DNA of 64,000 bases from Camarhynchus parvulus (Eukaryota > Chordata > Aves > Passeriformes > Thraupidae), in contig NC_044574.1 in the NCBI RefSeq assembly GCF_901933205.1, positions 44,363,609 to 44,427,608 of the forward strand, in the 5' to 3' direction. The translations under genes and the position numbers were made by a program. Under the pieces are notes generated by a model. The model was not told the origin of the DNA. It searched no databases and saw only the letters and a list, made by a program, of their open reading frames with translations. Within the stretch, counting starts at the first letter, position 1; every line of letters begins with the position of its first letter. Shown piece after piece: positions 11,946-24,752 of this stretch.

Positions 11946-14634
11946 CTGCCTTGTCCTGACCACTTTCCCCCTGCCCTGGGTTGCTGGATGGCTTTGCTGG
12001 TGCCCTGCCTTTGGGGCAGCTCCTTGCTGAGAGGCTGTCAACCTTGCAGTGGGAGCTGCTGGGTAAAGGTTAGCTCTGCCTTGGAGACAGAGTGGTACCT
12101 GAAGGACCTTCTGTGTTCTCAGAGCTTTAGGAAAATTGGAGTGTGGTGTTGCCTTCTTTTCTACTCTGCCTACTACTTGGTATTATTTCCTTATTATTTC
12201 CAATTGCCTCAAAAATTTAAACAAATTCTCTAAAGTGGGTACTGCTGCTCGCCCCTCAGTAAGTACCGGGCTATGAACATGATAATATTTGGACTTCCTT
12301 GAATTCATTTTGTGCAGGATTTTAGTTTCTGCAGAAGTGGTGGAGATCATCTTCAGTGGGCTGATGAAGCATTCCCAGAAAGCTCTTTGTACCACAGCCT
12401 TCAGAGCTTTACAGTTTCTGGATCCTGCATAAGTTTAAGTGGGAGATACGTGTCGAGGTGCTCAGCTCTGCCATGGTGTTTCCAGGATACAAATCTGGAT
12501 ATCTGTGGAACTTCAAGGGCCAGGCAGCAGGAGAGCATTTAAGAAATTAATTTTTTTAAGGTGGTAGCTAAGCAGTTCAGATTTTAGTACACAGTTTTTA
12601 GTCAGAGGTTTTAGTATGCTGAACTTTGAACCAACTCCCCTTAGGTGAGTAATATAGTTCATATGGGTTTTTTTTAGACACCACTTAAATTATTTAGGTT
12701 CTAGTTTTTGTGGTGAGATGAATTCCTGTATGATTTGCATTTGCCCCCAGGGTTCTTTCCTCTTGCAGAGGGTTCCCTTGTGCCCTTTTCCAGGATCTCT
12801 ATCAAATAACAGTGTTCTGTTCTGCTGGTCTCCCTGCTGGCTGCTGCATTTGGGTTCAGGAAAATCCCACCCTCTGTGGCTGCACTGCTGTATTGTTTGT
12901 AGTGATTAATGAATTCAATTGTTCAGCTTAACAGATATACCTGTTAATCTGTTATCTCTAAACAGCTTCACACATTGTGGGGAAGAGATGTGGTGTGAGA
13001 TATGTGCTGAAGGGATTACCATGGGCATGATGGCCTGCCGTTGGGGTGATAGGTTATCTTATCTCTAGGTTGTAGGTGATTCTCATCACTGCAATCCAGC
13101 TGGAATAGGGAGTAACACTCAGGTGTCACAGTCCTGTTCTGCCCTTGCCAAGACATACAGCCTTTGTCATCTCTCTTTTTGTAACTCTCATTTATGTATA
13201 AAGTGTCCACCCCTCCCCTTTGTGATAGCAGCTTACAGAATATTTGACTACATTCTCACTTCCACTTCCCAAAAAAATGTGATTTGGTATTTGAAATCCT
13301 CTGTGGCAGAGTTTGAGAATATGACCACTTTACAGACAGGTCAAAGGGTTTACTCCTCTCTCCTTCCCCAAAGTTGGGATGCCTCTTTGGTAAGATTTGC
13401 ACCTCTAGAATATACCTAGAAACACTTGTACATAGTACTATATATTTATATTTTGCACATCTAGTGAATCCATCGCTGCCGATCTATAAGAATCTACAAT
13501 CTGTTGTTCCAATAAACTGCACTTTTGGTGAGTCTGTGTTTGTGCAAGTTCTTCTGAACCCAACCAGACTTACAGTGTCTCATTGGTAAGCTGCGCTGTT
13601 TCTGAATTTCTGATTGTGAATGTGACCCACTGTGTTGGTGCCTCTGGGACCTTACTGAATGCAACTGAACTTACAGTGCTGAATTGGTTATAATAAAAAA
13701 ATTAAACCTAGCTGCACCCAGACCCTCTGAGGACTAACTAGAAAGCAAGAGGGTTTATTTTCTGATGAATTTTATACTTGTGACAAAATACAAGTCTCTG
13801 TGATAGTTTTGCAGATAACACTTGCACACTGATTTCAGAGAGACTTAAACTGCCCTTATATCCACACTGTTGTTCGTGGTACACCCTTGTATTTGCTATT
13901 AATAGTGTCACAACTACTAGTCTGTATCGATTTTTATCTTGTTCTTGTTTAGCCAGCTCTGAAAGGAAACTACAGCTAGTTAGGTAAGGTGAAATGAGAG
14001 TCTGTCAGAGATGGTGACAGCCAGAACTCCTTAACCTCATCCTTCCCACTCTCTTACACAGAAACTTATCCCTCAACACTCTTTGGGGTTTGCTTTGGTC
14101 CTCCCCCTTCCTCCTATCTGAGCTCTGTTCAATATGGTAATTGAAGCTATATTTACATGATATTTTGTGTTGGCTACGAAGTCATTTGCGAGTACTTACT
14201 CCAGTTGTGTTCAAGCTGGGGAGCTCTGGGTGAATCTAATTTGCCTTGTGATGCCTATGTCCCGAGGGCATTGTAATCAAATGGGCTTTTGCCAGCTATA
14301 GAAAATTCTTCATACCAGTTTCTTTGCCTAAGAAAGCAACTTGGAAAACATGAGAAAAAAAAAAGGGAAGAAAATTACATTTTCCCGAAGGTGGCTTTTT
14401 CCAGGTTTTCAAACAAAATGCTCCCTTGCAGGAGCTGGAAATGGTTCTACACAACTTGTTCTGTGAAAACGAAAAGGAAAAAAAAATGGCACCTGCTCGT
14501 TGGAAGTCTGGAGAGAAAATTCACTTCTGCTCTTCTGTGTTTAAACCAGACTGTAATTTTTCTCTCTAGTTTAAAATAAAAAAAAAAACAGCAGTAGAAA
14601 GTTGCACTGCCCTAAGGATGCCATTTTCACCCTC

Positions 14635-14955
14635 GTGGCAGCAGTAGCAGGAGCAGGAGCAATCATCACACCAGGCCAGCAGCAGAACCCTCACAGGAGG
14701 ACAAGAGCACCCCAGAAAGGGAGGGATGGCACCTGCAGGCTGCAGTGACAGGCAGGGCTGGGGGCTGAGGGTTACACACCAGGGGTTGGGGTTACAGGAC
14801 ACAGCAGCAGGTCTGGCTACAGGCAGGGCAGATAGTTAGGGACCAGGTTAGGGAGCAGGCTCCAGAGCCAGGGGTCAAAAGCCAGGGGCCAAGGATAAGT
14901 GGTAAAGGGTAGGGATCAAGGATCAAAGGAGAGGAGTCAGAGGTCAAGGGGGGTA
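14635..14955. repeat. purine-rich low-complexity block
   Basis: GCAGGAGCAG-type and degenerate AGGGATCAAGG-type runs dominate this stretch. It is simple, degenerate sequence with no coding signal. Confidence 0.55.
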
Positions 14956-15624
14956 TAACTCTCACTGACATACCTTTACAAACAACGGCAAGATTAACTC
15001 AGGAGTTCACTTCTGCCAAATTTTGGGATTGTAGCTAAGGGCATCTCATTCCCAAGAACAGTAACTCCCAGAAAGGTTGGCTTTTTTTTTTTTTTTCATG
15101 TATGTTTATTTTTTTCATTTATCTTTAAATTGTGCCTAAAGAAGAAAAAAAAAAGTCAAGTAGGTAAGTAGACTCCTCACCTTGTTTCATCTCTTCTATA
15201 CTGTTTGCTGCAGTGAAGGGCCTTTTGTGCTGGACTTGTTTTGGAAATTTCCAAGTCTCCTTAATGCAGAGGTTTGCACTTGGAAGCATTTGATCTTGCA
15301 GTATGACTATTACTGCCCAATTAAATATGATATACTGTGAAAATGAGTCACACTTTGACCAGGGTTATAAAGATGAATCTCTTCAACTATAAAGGGGCTG
15401 TGACTGACCAAATGAAATTGTCCCAATGGTGGCAGCATAACATAAGAAATAAAATACAAAAAGTTGAAGGGTTTCCTCTTCAGAAAGGCTTTTTAGGCTG
15501 AGTCATCATCGCCAAAGTGGTATCCTTGTTCTCTGGGGGTGGGGTTGCCATTAAAACCAAAGCACAGCACTTATCTTGCTGAAATATTGGAAAGAAAAAC
15601 ATTTTATTTTTTGTGGTCCGGAGA

Positions 15625-15666
15625 CCAGGCAAGGTCAGCATTTCATGCGAGATGGACCTTGCCTGG
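15625..15666. repeat. perfect 12-bp inverted repeat (hairpin)
   Basis: CCAGGCAAGGTC at 15625-15636 is matched exactly by GACCTTGCCTGG at 15655-15666, with an 18-nt spacer. If transcribed it would form a GC-rich hairpin. It lies about 0.7 kb upstream of the candidate first exon of the Sel1-like gene and matches no known RNA I recognise. Confidence 0.7.
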
Positions 15667-16390
15667 CTGCCATCTGGTTAAAATCCTCTGCTAGGACTTC
15701 AGAGCAGGAAAGATAACATGCTTTAGAGATCTTGTGTTAAAAAGGGATTTTTATTCTTAGATGTGAAAGCAAAACAAAATTTAGCATGTGAAATTCACCA
15801 GGTGAAGTTACTGCAGATGAATAGAGGCATAATTGCACAGCTATAAAATGATTGACTTTAACAAGTGAGCTCTTTTCTAGCTTAAAAAAACCCTCCCCCA
15901 TCCTGTCAAATTTTGGGGGGTCGGGGGGGGGGGAGTGTTGTATGTCCTGATAACTTTCAATAGTACATCATTGCATTGTTTCTAATTTTCTTACCTGGGC
16001 CTGGGCCTGCATGGTCTTGCATTTGTCCCAAATCCATGCATGTAAAAAGCAGGAAAAAAATATAAACAATTTTCTCAAATGCAACATTTTACTGGTAAGG
16101 CCTTGCAACACCTGGGAGCAGTCTGAAAGAAGAGCAATATTCAGCACAGGGAGAGTTAAACATTGGTGGTTTGAAAGGCTTTTGTCAGGACCATCTTTTC
16201 TGTGACTCTCCAAGGGGATGTGTATCCATCCCTCTTATCTTAGTGAAGCAGATGGGCTGCTGCTGCTGTAAATCAGGAGCAAAACCAAGGGATGGTGATG
16301 GGTAAGAGTGATGGCAGGGCAGTGGTGGTGCCTGGAGAGAGGGAGAGAGCAGCTTCCAACGAGGTCTCAGACTTCTTGCAGGAGGGAGAG

Positions 16391-16519
16391 ATGGGGGAAG
16401 CGAAGCCTGCAGCGCGGTGGCGACGGCAGGGAAGGGGCAGAGCTGATCCCTGTGGGACAAATCCTTCTCTGGGAGGTGGGAACCCCCATCCCCCGAGCTT
16501 GGCATGGAGCAGCTGGGAG
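16391..16519 (+). CDS. candidate first exon of the Sel1-like gene
   Basis: Forty-three codons from [16 protein letters not shown] to LAWSSWE, ending at a consensus donor (GAG|GTAAGT). The phase joins exactly to the exon at 20944 across a 4.4-kb intron. Its slightly raised CpG content would suit a first exon. The support is only frame, donor and Kozak context. Confidence 0.4.
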
Positions 16520-19500
16520 GTAAGTGTGGGGATGGGCTCAGGCTGGGAGTGCTGGCAGCAGGTGCTATGTCACACCCTGCCTCTGAAAGCCACTGGTGCC
16601 AGAGTGGGTGAAAGCCACAGGAGTTGCTTGCTCACAGCAGCCTCTCCAAATGGCAAGGCTTGCAATGCCTTTCCTCAGTCTAGGGAGCAGAGGCTTGTGC
16701 TAGCACACAGGAATGTGGCATCTTCAAATGCAGTGATTATGGGTGGGATTTTTAGGCATTCCTCTTGGTCATCATTTTGGTCCTGTTCACCTGTCTTTGG
16801 CACATGGGTGATGTATAGGAACCACATTGCATAAATATGCACAGCCTGATTTGTCTCCCCCAGTGCCTGGTTCCCCAGCAGAGCCCCAACAACAGCACTG
16901 GGCTTCCCCCTGCTTTAGAGCTGCCCCAAGGATCTAGGGTTCCAAGCATGCAAAGTAGTTTCTGATGAGTCACCACAGAAAAGGCTGTGATGAGCAACTG
17001 AGAGGTGCCAACCAAGACTACAAAGGTTGTTTCATGGCAGTGATCTGCTTCACATCTCTGCATGCAATGCAACAGGCTCCCCTTTTGAAGTAGACTAATA
17101 TTTGTTGCCCAGCTAGGGTCCCTGAGGAGCTCTTGGTGCCTGTAGTCCTTACTGCTGGCTGTGAGGGCAAAGGGCTGCAGAGGGAAGAAGCCCAGGGGAC
17201 TTGCATCTCCTTCCTTCATCCCTTGTCGAGGCAGACCTTACTTCAAAGTGATCCCCCATCCACCAGCAGCTGCGTCTCCCTCCTCTTGACCTTGGAGACA
17301 CTTAAAATAACACAATATTTACCTGAACTCAGATGTAACCACAGTGGAGGACAAAGGAGTGTTTTTGCTAATGTCTCTGCTTGTGTAGGACTAGATGTAG
17401 ATGCCTGTAGATGCATTTTCAGATGGTGGGCAGCCAAGCAACAGCTGTTTGTGGTACCATCTTCTGGAGCTGGGATCAGGGCACTTTGTGCACCTGCCTT
17501 TTGTCATGCATAGGTCTCCTTTCTTCTTGCTGTTTAAGAAAAGAAAACAGACACACTCCCCCCCCAAATAAACAAGCAAGCAAATCATATTAGGGATGCT
17601 GAGGGATCGATTTCGAAAGGAGCTCCCTGTGAAATGTGAACTTGCCATACATGTCAGTGCCTACACAACTGCAAAAAGCTGAAGGCCTCCCCTCAAAAAC
17701 ATCTTGGGACAAAAAATGAACATCCAGAGGTTCCTGCACCACCTGCCTCGAGGAGCCAGGCACAGCATCTCTGCAGTAGTGAGGGTGGAGGCTGCCAGCA
17801 GGGCATGGCTGATCATTGTGGACATTGCTGTTGAAAGGTGGTGTCCCACAGAGAGCATATATGCCAGGGTGTACCCCCAGGGCACTGGTGCATAGTCACA
17901 GAGGTTTCCCCTGTCACCTTGCTTCTGACCATATCCTTTCCCCTTTCACCTTCTTGGTCATTTGTTTGTTGTTACATATATTGGATGTTCCAGACTTGCA
18001 ATAGGAACAGCTCCTCCAAAGCACCACATTTCCTACTCCTTTCCTCAGGCTTCAGACAACCTGTCATGGAGCACAAAGCAGGCACCATAGCTGTGAGCAC
18101 CTTGCACTTCACAGACCTGCACCCATAAAAGCACTGCCAGTGCCTCTTGCAGTTTGGTGCATCTCCTGCAGCCACATGAAATATTCCCTCATGTGTTCCA
18201 GCTACTGCAACAGTGACAAAACAGCACAGTAACAGCCCACGGCCACTGTGTGAAACCAGACTCTTTGCACTGCTTCAGAAACACTGTCCTACCGTTCACC
18301 ATAGATCTGTACTCAGCTTTGCCTGAGCTGGACCTTTAACATCAGCCATGTCTCCAGCAAGAAGAACTTTTTACCAGGAATATAATTTCCTCCTCTTAAA
18401 TAAGATCAAAAGCTTTCAAAAAAACCCAGTTTGACCTATGACTTGCATTTCCTCTTGGACTTGCCTTTGGCTTACAGGGATTTACATACCCATCAGCACT
18501 TTCAGAACAGCATCACACAGGCTGAGTGGGGGAATGTGTGTGTGTGTCCAAGTTTCCTACATGCCTAAACTTATCAGTCAGAAAATCAAATGTTGGGGCA
18601 TTTGCATGTCGTGATTGCTTACCTATTTTATCATTTAGCCTAATTAGCTAACTAGGCTCATTTAATCCTCAGCATTCACTAATCCCAATTAGAGATGGGC
18701 CCAAACTAGGACCTGGGTCCCAATTAGGAGATAACAAGCTCTTGGCAATCTGCTGCCTCCAGCAATCCCTGCAGCTGATAGTGATGTGTGGGAGCGCAGG
18801 AGCCCCCATGAAACAGCAAGGAATTGCAGACCCACATCACCTCCATGCTCAAGCTGTAAAGACAACTGAGCAGCAGATCAGGATCTAAATGCATCATTTG
18901 CTTTGTGGATGTCTGCGTATATCTGTGGATATCTGCACTACACCCTCTCCACCTGCCCTCCCCAAAAAGGTGAAGGAGAGTTGGTTTTTGCACATGTCTG
19001 TGTCAGTTGCATCAAACCATCCATGGTGGCCAGAAGAGCCCCTGACTATTAAAGCTCTTCTATCTCATCATCCTTTGCAGCTGCTTCTTGTTCCCTTGGC
19101 TCTTTCTGAACATGACATCATGATAAATGCACACACATGCTGTAGCCACTAAGCACAAGTAGCTGAAGCAAGAAATTATGCCCAGATGAAAAAGTGAGCT
19201 TGCTCTGCAACAGCTGTGGTTAGCTGGACAGACCTTGGGGTTTGATTCTGACTTGGCTGTTAAAAAGGTTTACTTGTGTCTGCTCTGCTTTCTCACACAC
19301 AAGGGAGGGACAGTGGTGTGCAGAGCACCTGCAGGCACTTCTGCATGTCCCCATGAACATCATCTCCAAGAGTCCATTGCTGTTTCACCAAAGCTACAGA
19401 GCTGAAGGATGAGGTATTAGAGGATACCCCCACCTCCTGCAGATCCCACACCACTGACACGGTTTCTTTCAGCACAGAGAGACTGATCAGCATTCACCTC

Positions 19501-22500
19501 CTTGATGTTTTCAAAAAGCCATGTCTTCCACCCAGGACTGTACCTGGTCCATCTTCCCCTGTCGTAGGGAAGGTTTTTACCTTCTGCAGGGCTGGCACCA
19601 CTGGTGAGACATGCTGCATTCCCCTCCAGGGAGGCAAGGGGCTTCTGCTAACCTGTGCAGGCAGGGAGCTCCACGTGGGCCTCCTACAGCCTTTTCCTAA
19701 ATATGTTCTTCTTCCCCCAGCCAGGAACATCTGATTCTGCCAAGATGTGGATGCATAAGTTGCCAGCTCCTCTCACTGGAAGCTAATAGCTGGCTCACTG
19801 AACAAAGAAAATCCAATTTGGCAAAAGAAGCAAACAGTCTTATTCTGGTCTCTCATATATTTTCCCCTGCTGGTGCAGTTCAGAGTTTTCACTGATTTAT
19901 ACCTTGGATGCAAGAAGAGTTTTAGACTCAAGGTTATTCTCCTGTCAGGTGTAGGCATGTCCTTGCTGTAACACAGAATGAAAGGGTTTATGGGCTGTGG
20001 ATGTTCAAATGGAGCCAGACATGGAGCTCCTGGAGCAGGTCCAGTGCAAGGCAAGGAAGATGATTGAGGGAGGATGACAGGCTGAGGGAGCTGGGCCTGC
20101 TCAGCCTCAAGAAGAGACAACTGAGAGGGGAAGTCATCAACATTTAGAAGTATCTGAAGGAAGGATGTCAAGAGGATGGAGCCAGGCACATGTCACTGGT
20201 GCCAAGCAATAGGCCAAAAGGCAAGGGGCAGAAACGGATGCACAGGAACTTCCACCTGAACATGAGGAGGAACTTCTTTACTGTGTGGGTGACTGAGCAC
20301 TGGAACAGATTGCCCAGAGAGGGCGTGGAGTTTCCCTCCCTGGAAATATCCAAGAACTGTCTGGATGCAGTCCTGTGCCATGTGCTCTAGGATGACTCTG
20401 CTTGAACAGGGAGGTTGGATCAGATGACACACTGTGGTCCCTCCCAGCCTGACGCATTTTGGGATTACATGAGAGTTCACATCTGTATGACAATTATGTG
20501 GCCAGTGGTGGGCCACAAGTCCCCAGGTGCCTGGACAATGAGGCTCCTTCTGGTAAGTGCCTTTGATGAATTGTTTCTAAAAGCCTGATGGCACCTTAGG
20601 GTTTATTTTTTCCCTTGTACTTCAAGAGGACCACTAGAAAATTAAATGATTATACTTTCCTTTGCTGTAGCAGAGCTTAAAGGGGAAATTAACTTGGGAG
20701 CTCATACACTGCTCACACTGCTCACTGAATTCAGCAGGGCCTTTTCTGCCAGCTTCAGTGGAAATTCTGGAACCAGCTCTCTATCAAAGGTGACTTTGAT
20801 TTCCTGCAGTTGTGTGGCCCTTTCCTCCCATTTCTCTGTGGGGAATAGCTTTGGGAGGCTTCAGAGTTCAGATGAAATATTTGCTGTAGCTAGCCCTCAG
20901 CTTATTTCCCTCCTTGCATCACGACTGTTGCTCTCTTTTACAGCTGGCAGCTGTAATCACTGCTGGCCTCCTCCTGCTCTACATCCTGCTGTGCTACGAG
21001 CATTTCCATTTCCACGTGGCTCATGTGTATGCTCGCCTGGGGTACCCCCATGCCCAGCACATCCTGGGACAGAGGTATTTGCAAGGTAATGTTTCTCCAG
21101 TCTGTGGCTAACTTGCTGCCAGAGTGCGTGCTTATAGGCCAGAAACACAAAGGTGCCTTTGTGGTACCAACACACTGCTGGATTTTGGACTCTGTGTCTT
21201 ATAACCTTTGCTACCTTGTCTCACACCCAGGAGCTGGAGTGGAAAAAAATGAGGACATGGCCATGCACTGGTTCAGGTGAGGCTCAAACACCCTCCAAGC
21301 AATTCCTGTCATGGAAAATTGGCTTCTTCTGGGGAAAGGCTACTTGTGGTATGGGAGGGAGAAAAAGCTGGCAGTTCTTTGGGGGGAAACCTGCACTGAG
21401 CTGTCTTGTGCTGGTGGGAAGGAGGTTCACAGGTGGCAGCAGGGACAGTGGGAGCTCCTGACTTCTCACTGTGGGCTGCACTATGCTTTGCTCCCCTTTT
21501 CCCACCTGCTGTTGCTATTGTTTTTAACCAGTGGGAAGAAAGGAAGTATCCTGACAGTGGGAGTGCAGAGAGATGCTGGTGCTGCTGGATGGCTTTTGGG
21601 GAGGTTTGAGCTGCAGGTGGGCAGCAGGAGGAATGCACAGGTACTGGAAGGGAGTGAGCCAGGAGATGCTGAGGCAAAGGGAAATCGAGTTACAGCAGTG
21701 TATCGTTTTCCTGCTCTCAGCACACCCTCCCCAGAGGCTTCTGCCACATGAGTGACACAGCCATGCCTGTGTGTGCATTGGCTGTGGCACCCATAGTTGT
21801 TACACTACTATGGGTGGGAGCCTGGGCTGTGTCCCCTGAAATCCTACCATTCTTGGTGAGAAATTTGAAGGATTAATGACAGGGAAATTTACTATGCTAC
21901 CCAAAAAACAAGGGGAGAGAGGTAGGCATGTTGGATGGTATCTCTGCCTGCTCAAGGCATAGAACAGCATCAAGCTGCAGGACTTTTAGGGTTGAAAGAA
22001 CTATGCCTGTAACAGCAGGAGATGGAAATCAAGGAGGAATCATTAAAGATGTCCATACCAAGAGAAATGCTGAAGCTTTCATGCTTTTCTGAATAAGGAT
22101 GTTTCCCAAATCAGGCCTGAAATTTCAAAGGAATCACATTTCTAAAAGTGAATTATACATAACTTTTCCCTTATTTGCTCTGTCCTATTTAATCTCAGCT
22201 AGCAACTAAGTACAGTGCAGCTGCTCACTGGTTTTTCCTCTCTCCTGCTCCTGTGGGAGGAGAATTAGAAAAACGTAAAATCCGTGGGTTGAGATAAGAG
22301 CAGCGTGATAATTGAAATAAAGTAAAATATAACAATAGTAACAAAAGAGAGGAATAAACCCCAAGAAACAGAAATTATGCCTAACACAATTGCTCACCAC
22401 ACTCTGACCAGTGCCCAGTCTGTCCCTGATGAGGAGTTAGCAGCTTTTGACCAACCTCCCCACTTTATACACTGACCATGAGATGCTCCGTGGGATGGAA

Positions 22501-24069
22501 TATCCCTTTGGCAAATTTGGTTCTGTGTCCTGGCCATCCTCCCTCCCTGCTTCTTGTGCACCTGCTCATTGCCAGAGCATAGGAAACTGAAAAACCTGGA
22601 TTTAGGGTCAGCAGCAGCCCAAGTATCAGCATGTTACTAACATTATTCCCATTCTGAATCCAAAGCACAGCACTGTACCAGCTGCTTGGAAGAAAAGTGA
22701 CTCTCAGCCAAAACCAACTCTTACCTTGCTTGAAAACATTCAAACTCTGGTTTTCTTCTGTACTTCTCTTACCATTTTCTGTGCTTGTCTCTTCCTGGCT
22801 CTAGGCAGGCTGCAGGACAGGGCCATCCCCACTCCTCCTTCAACCTGGCAGTGGGGACACTCAGAAACATGACCGTGGCACTTGAAGAAGGGTAACCTGA
22901 GATAATCCTCTTCCTTCCTATTACAGCTTCGTTCTCAGCTCCTCTGGGGGAAGGGGGGAACCTGGTGCTGTAGGTACTCCATCCACAAAGCCACTCCAGC
23001 ATTTCTAATGCCCTCTTTTTGTATTGTCAGTAATGCAGTAGCTGCAGCAGGGAAAGGGAAAAACACAGTTAGTCCAATGACATTCTAAAACTTAGGTGTC
23101 ACAGTACCTAAAATGCCCGTGGTCTGATTGCATGTTTTTCCGTGATAGTTTCCCAATGAAGGCAAGGGACAAGACCTGTACTGGTGTAGAAAGAGCTGTT
23201 GAAGTGACATATGGATTTTCTGCTATAAAGAAAGTTCTGTCTTTCTCTTTTAAGGGAGTTTCCTTTTCACTCTCCTTCCACCCAGTGGGGTCAATGAGAA
23301 GCTTCCTGTTGACTGCCTGGAGGTTGGGTTGAAACTGCCTGGGATGAGCTTCTCTCCCTGATGTGCAAGTGCACCTTGCACACCAGTGTTCCCAGCAAGG
23401 CCCACAGATTGAGAAAACTTGCCTTGTGCTTCACACAGTCACTGTGGCAACTTGTCCTAGGGCTAAGTGACGCTGAAGAAACTGATCCCATCACAGTGAA
23501 ACCCAGCTCTTTTTTGATTTCATGTGTTGTTTCATTTTGATTCTTTTCATTTGCTTCAAGCCTGAAAATTAAAATTGAGGTTGGATACAGCATTTGTACA
23601 CTAAATGAAGCTAAAAAAGCATTGTTTGGACGAACCTTGTGGTTTGAAGCCAGTGCATTTTGTTTCAGTCTCCACTGCATATTGCATGATCAGACTCACA
23701 TATTGGGTGGTATTTCAAGAACTCCAAAACCATTTCTCCTTCAACTAAGATGAGAAAATCACCAAACCTAGAACATATGTGCTCAGACCACACCAGGAAA
23801 AAGCAGAAGGAAAATCAGATCATTTTCTGAGTAAGGGAGAGTTAACTTTACAGATGTTTTCATATTCAGTAGCTGTGTTCATCTTTAAAAAGCCTGTGTA
23901 ATTAAAATTTAGCTAGGAATGAATTTAGATCTTCCTCCTGTATTTTCTTGATGAAGGTTTCATGTCCTTCAGGGAAGTGGAGAAACTCCTCAGTGTGGCA
24001 GCAGCCCATGGGCTCCTAGAAGCTCAGCAACTTTTGGAAAACATCTTCAAGAGCAGAAACCTTCCCTGA
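16391..24069 (+). CDS. small membrane protein with Sel1-like repeats, unnamed
   Basis: Four 3' exons are well supported: 20944-21085, 21231-21276, 22805-22891 and 23973-24069, with compatible phases and canonical junctions. They encode a hydrophobic segment ([18 protein letters not shown]), then [20 protein letters not shown], a [19 protein letters not shown] stretch typical of Sel1-like repeats, and a last segment [20 protein letters not shown], ending RNLP-stop. Sel1 repeats are alpha-solenoid protein-interaction modules found in ER quality-control and signalling proteins. The first coding exon is inferred: 16391-16519 starts ATGGGGGAAG with a good Kozak context and ends GAG|GTAAGT in phase 0, which fits exon 2. 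The full model gives about 166 residues with a basic N-terminus and one membrane helix. I do not recognise a named orthologue. Exons 2-5 are fairly secure; exon 1 is tentative, and an in-frame upstream ATG exists at 16292. Confidence 0.7.
20020..20470 (+). mobile_element. CR1 LINE, 5'-truncated 3' end
   Basis: Characteristic CR1 3' sequence: the block around GAGGAACTTCTTTACTGTG, then CTGGAACAGATTGCCCAGAG, then GGTTGGATCAGATGACACAC and CTCCCAGCCTGACGCATTTT. It lies in the plus orientation within the first intron of the Sel1-like gene. It is diverged and truncated, so it is not mobile. Confidence 0.9.
22193..22717 (-). mobile_element. avian LTR-like interspersed repeat
   Basis: Contains blocks I recognise from a common avian LTR-type repeat: GGGTTGAGATAAGAGCAG, AATTGCTCACCACACTCTGA, ATGGAATATCCCTTTGGC, and CTGAATCCAAAGCACAGCAC with CTGTACCAGCTGCTTGGAAG. 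The conventional consensus runs on the minus strand. It is old, has no internal coding region, and lies in an intron of the Sel1-like gene. The family name is not assigned. Confidence 0.65.
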
Positions 24070-24746
24070 GTGACTGTTCCAACACCAGTGCTCATCCAAC
24101 CTTGCCTTCTTCTGCACTCAGCTACCCCACCTTCTCCCTGCTGAGTGTTTAATCTTCAGGAATTTGAATCATTCACTGCACATTACATTTGCTTTGTGCT
24201 GCATCTCCATGGTCAGGTCTATAGCATTTCTCCATTTTCTTCCTGGCTTGCCCCTTCTGAAGACCACAGGTGGAGGAGATCAATAGCCTTTAAGGTTATA
24301 CTGATGATGAGCATATGAATATTTTTGAAAAAACTCCAATCACTGTTGCACCAACTCATCTACTAAAGCTAAGTTAGCTCCAAATATCGACCTGGGCCTG
24401 GTGCAGTGTTGCTTGCATGTTTGTGGCACCTTTCATGCTCTGCTTAGGCATTGTGATAACTGATCACAGCTAAGGCTTTAGCACTGTAAATCAGCATGAC
24501 ATGCATGCATGATCCATTTGTACTGGAAATGACAGTGATTTAATAGAAAATATAAATGATGCTCTCACTTAACAGCTATTGTTCCTTATCAACATTACCA
24601 TTGTTATGCCAGTTCTAGGGAAAAGTAATTCAATTTAATGGAATCTGCCTTCATTTTCAGGGTGGTCGCAGTTTAAAACCACAGTGAGCAATTGCATTTC
24701 ACGGGAAGTGCACTCACTAAACAAAGACCTGCAGAGTTTTGCTAGC

Positions 24747-24752
24747 AATAAA
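24747..24752 (+). terminator. polyadenylation signal of the Sel1-like gene
   Basis: AATAAA lies 678 nt downstream of the TGA at 24067-24069, giving a plausible 3' UTR. No stronger signal is seen between them. Confidence 0.5.

Larger units (their letters stand above)
9561..16390. other. intergenic region with no supported gene
   Basis: About 6.8 kb between the H2AZ1 promoter and the candidate first exon of the Sel1-like gene. I find no recognisable exon, RNA gene or large transposon. It holds a short tandem repeat (11860-11945), a purine-rich low-complexity block (14635-14955), a T-run near 15080-15100, an inverted repeat (15625-15666) and a G-run (15915-15933). Confidence 0.5.

Noticed and set aside
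20914..20943. Extension of the Sel1-like exon upstream as an alternative start
   Set aside because: The frame opens with TTG, not ATG, and the sequence just before 20944 is a pyrimidine-rich acceptor (CTCTTTTACAG).
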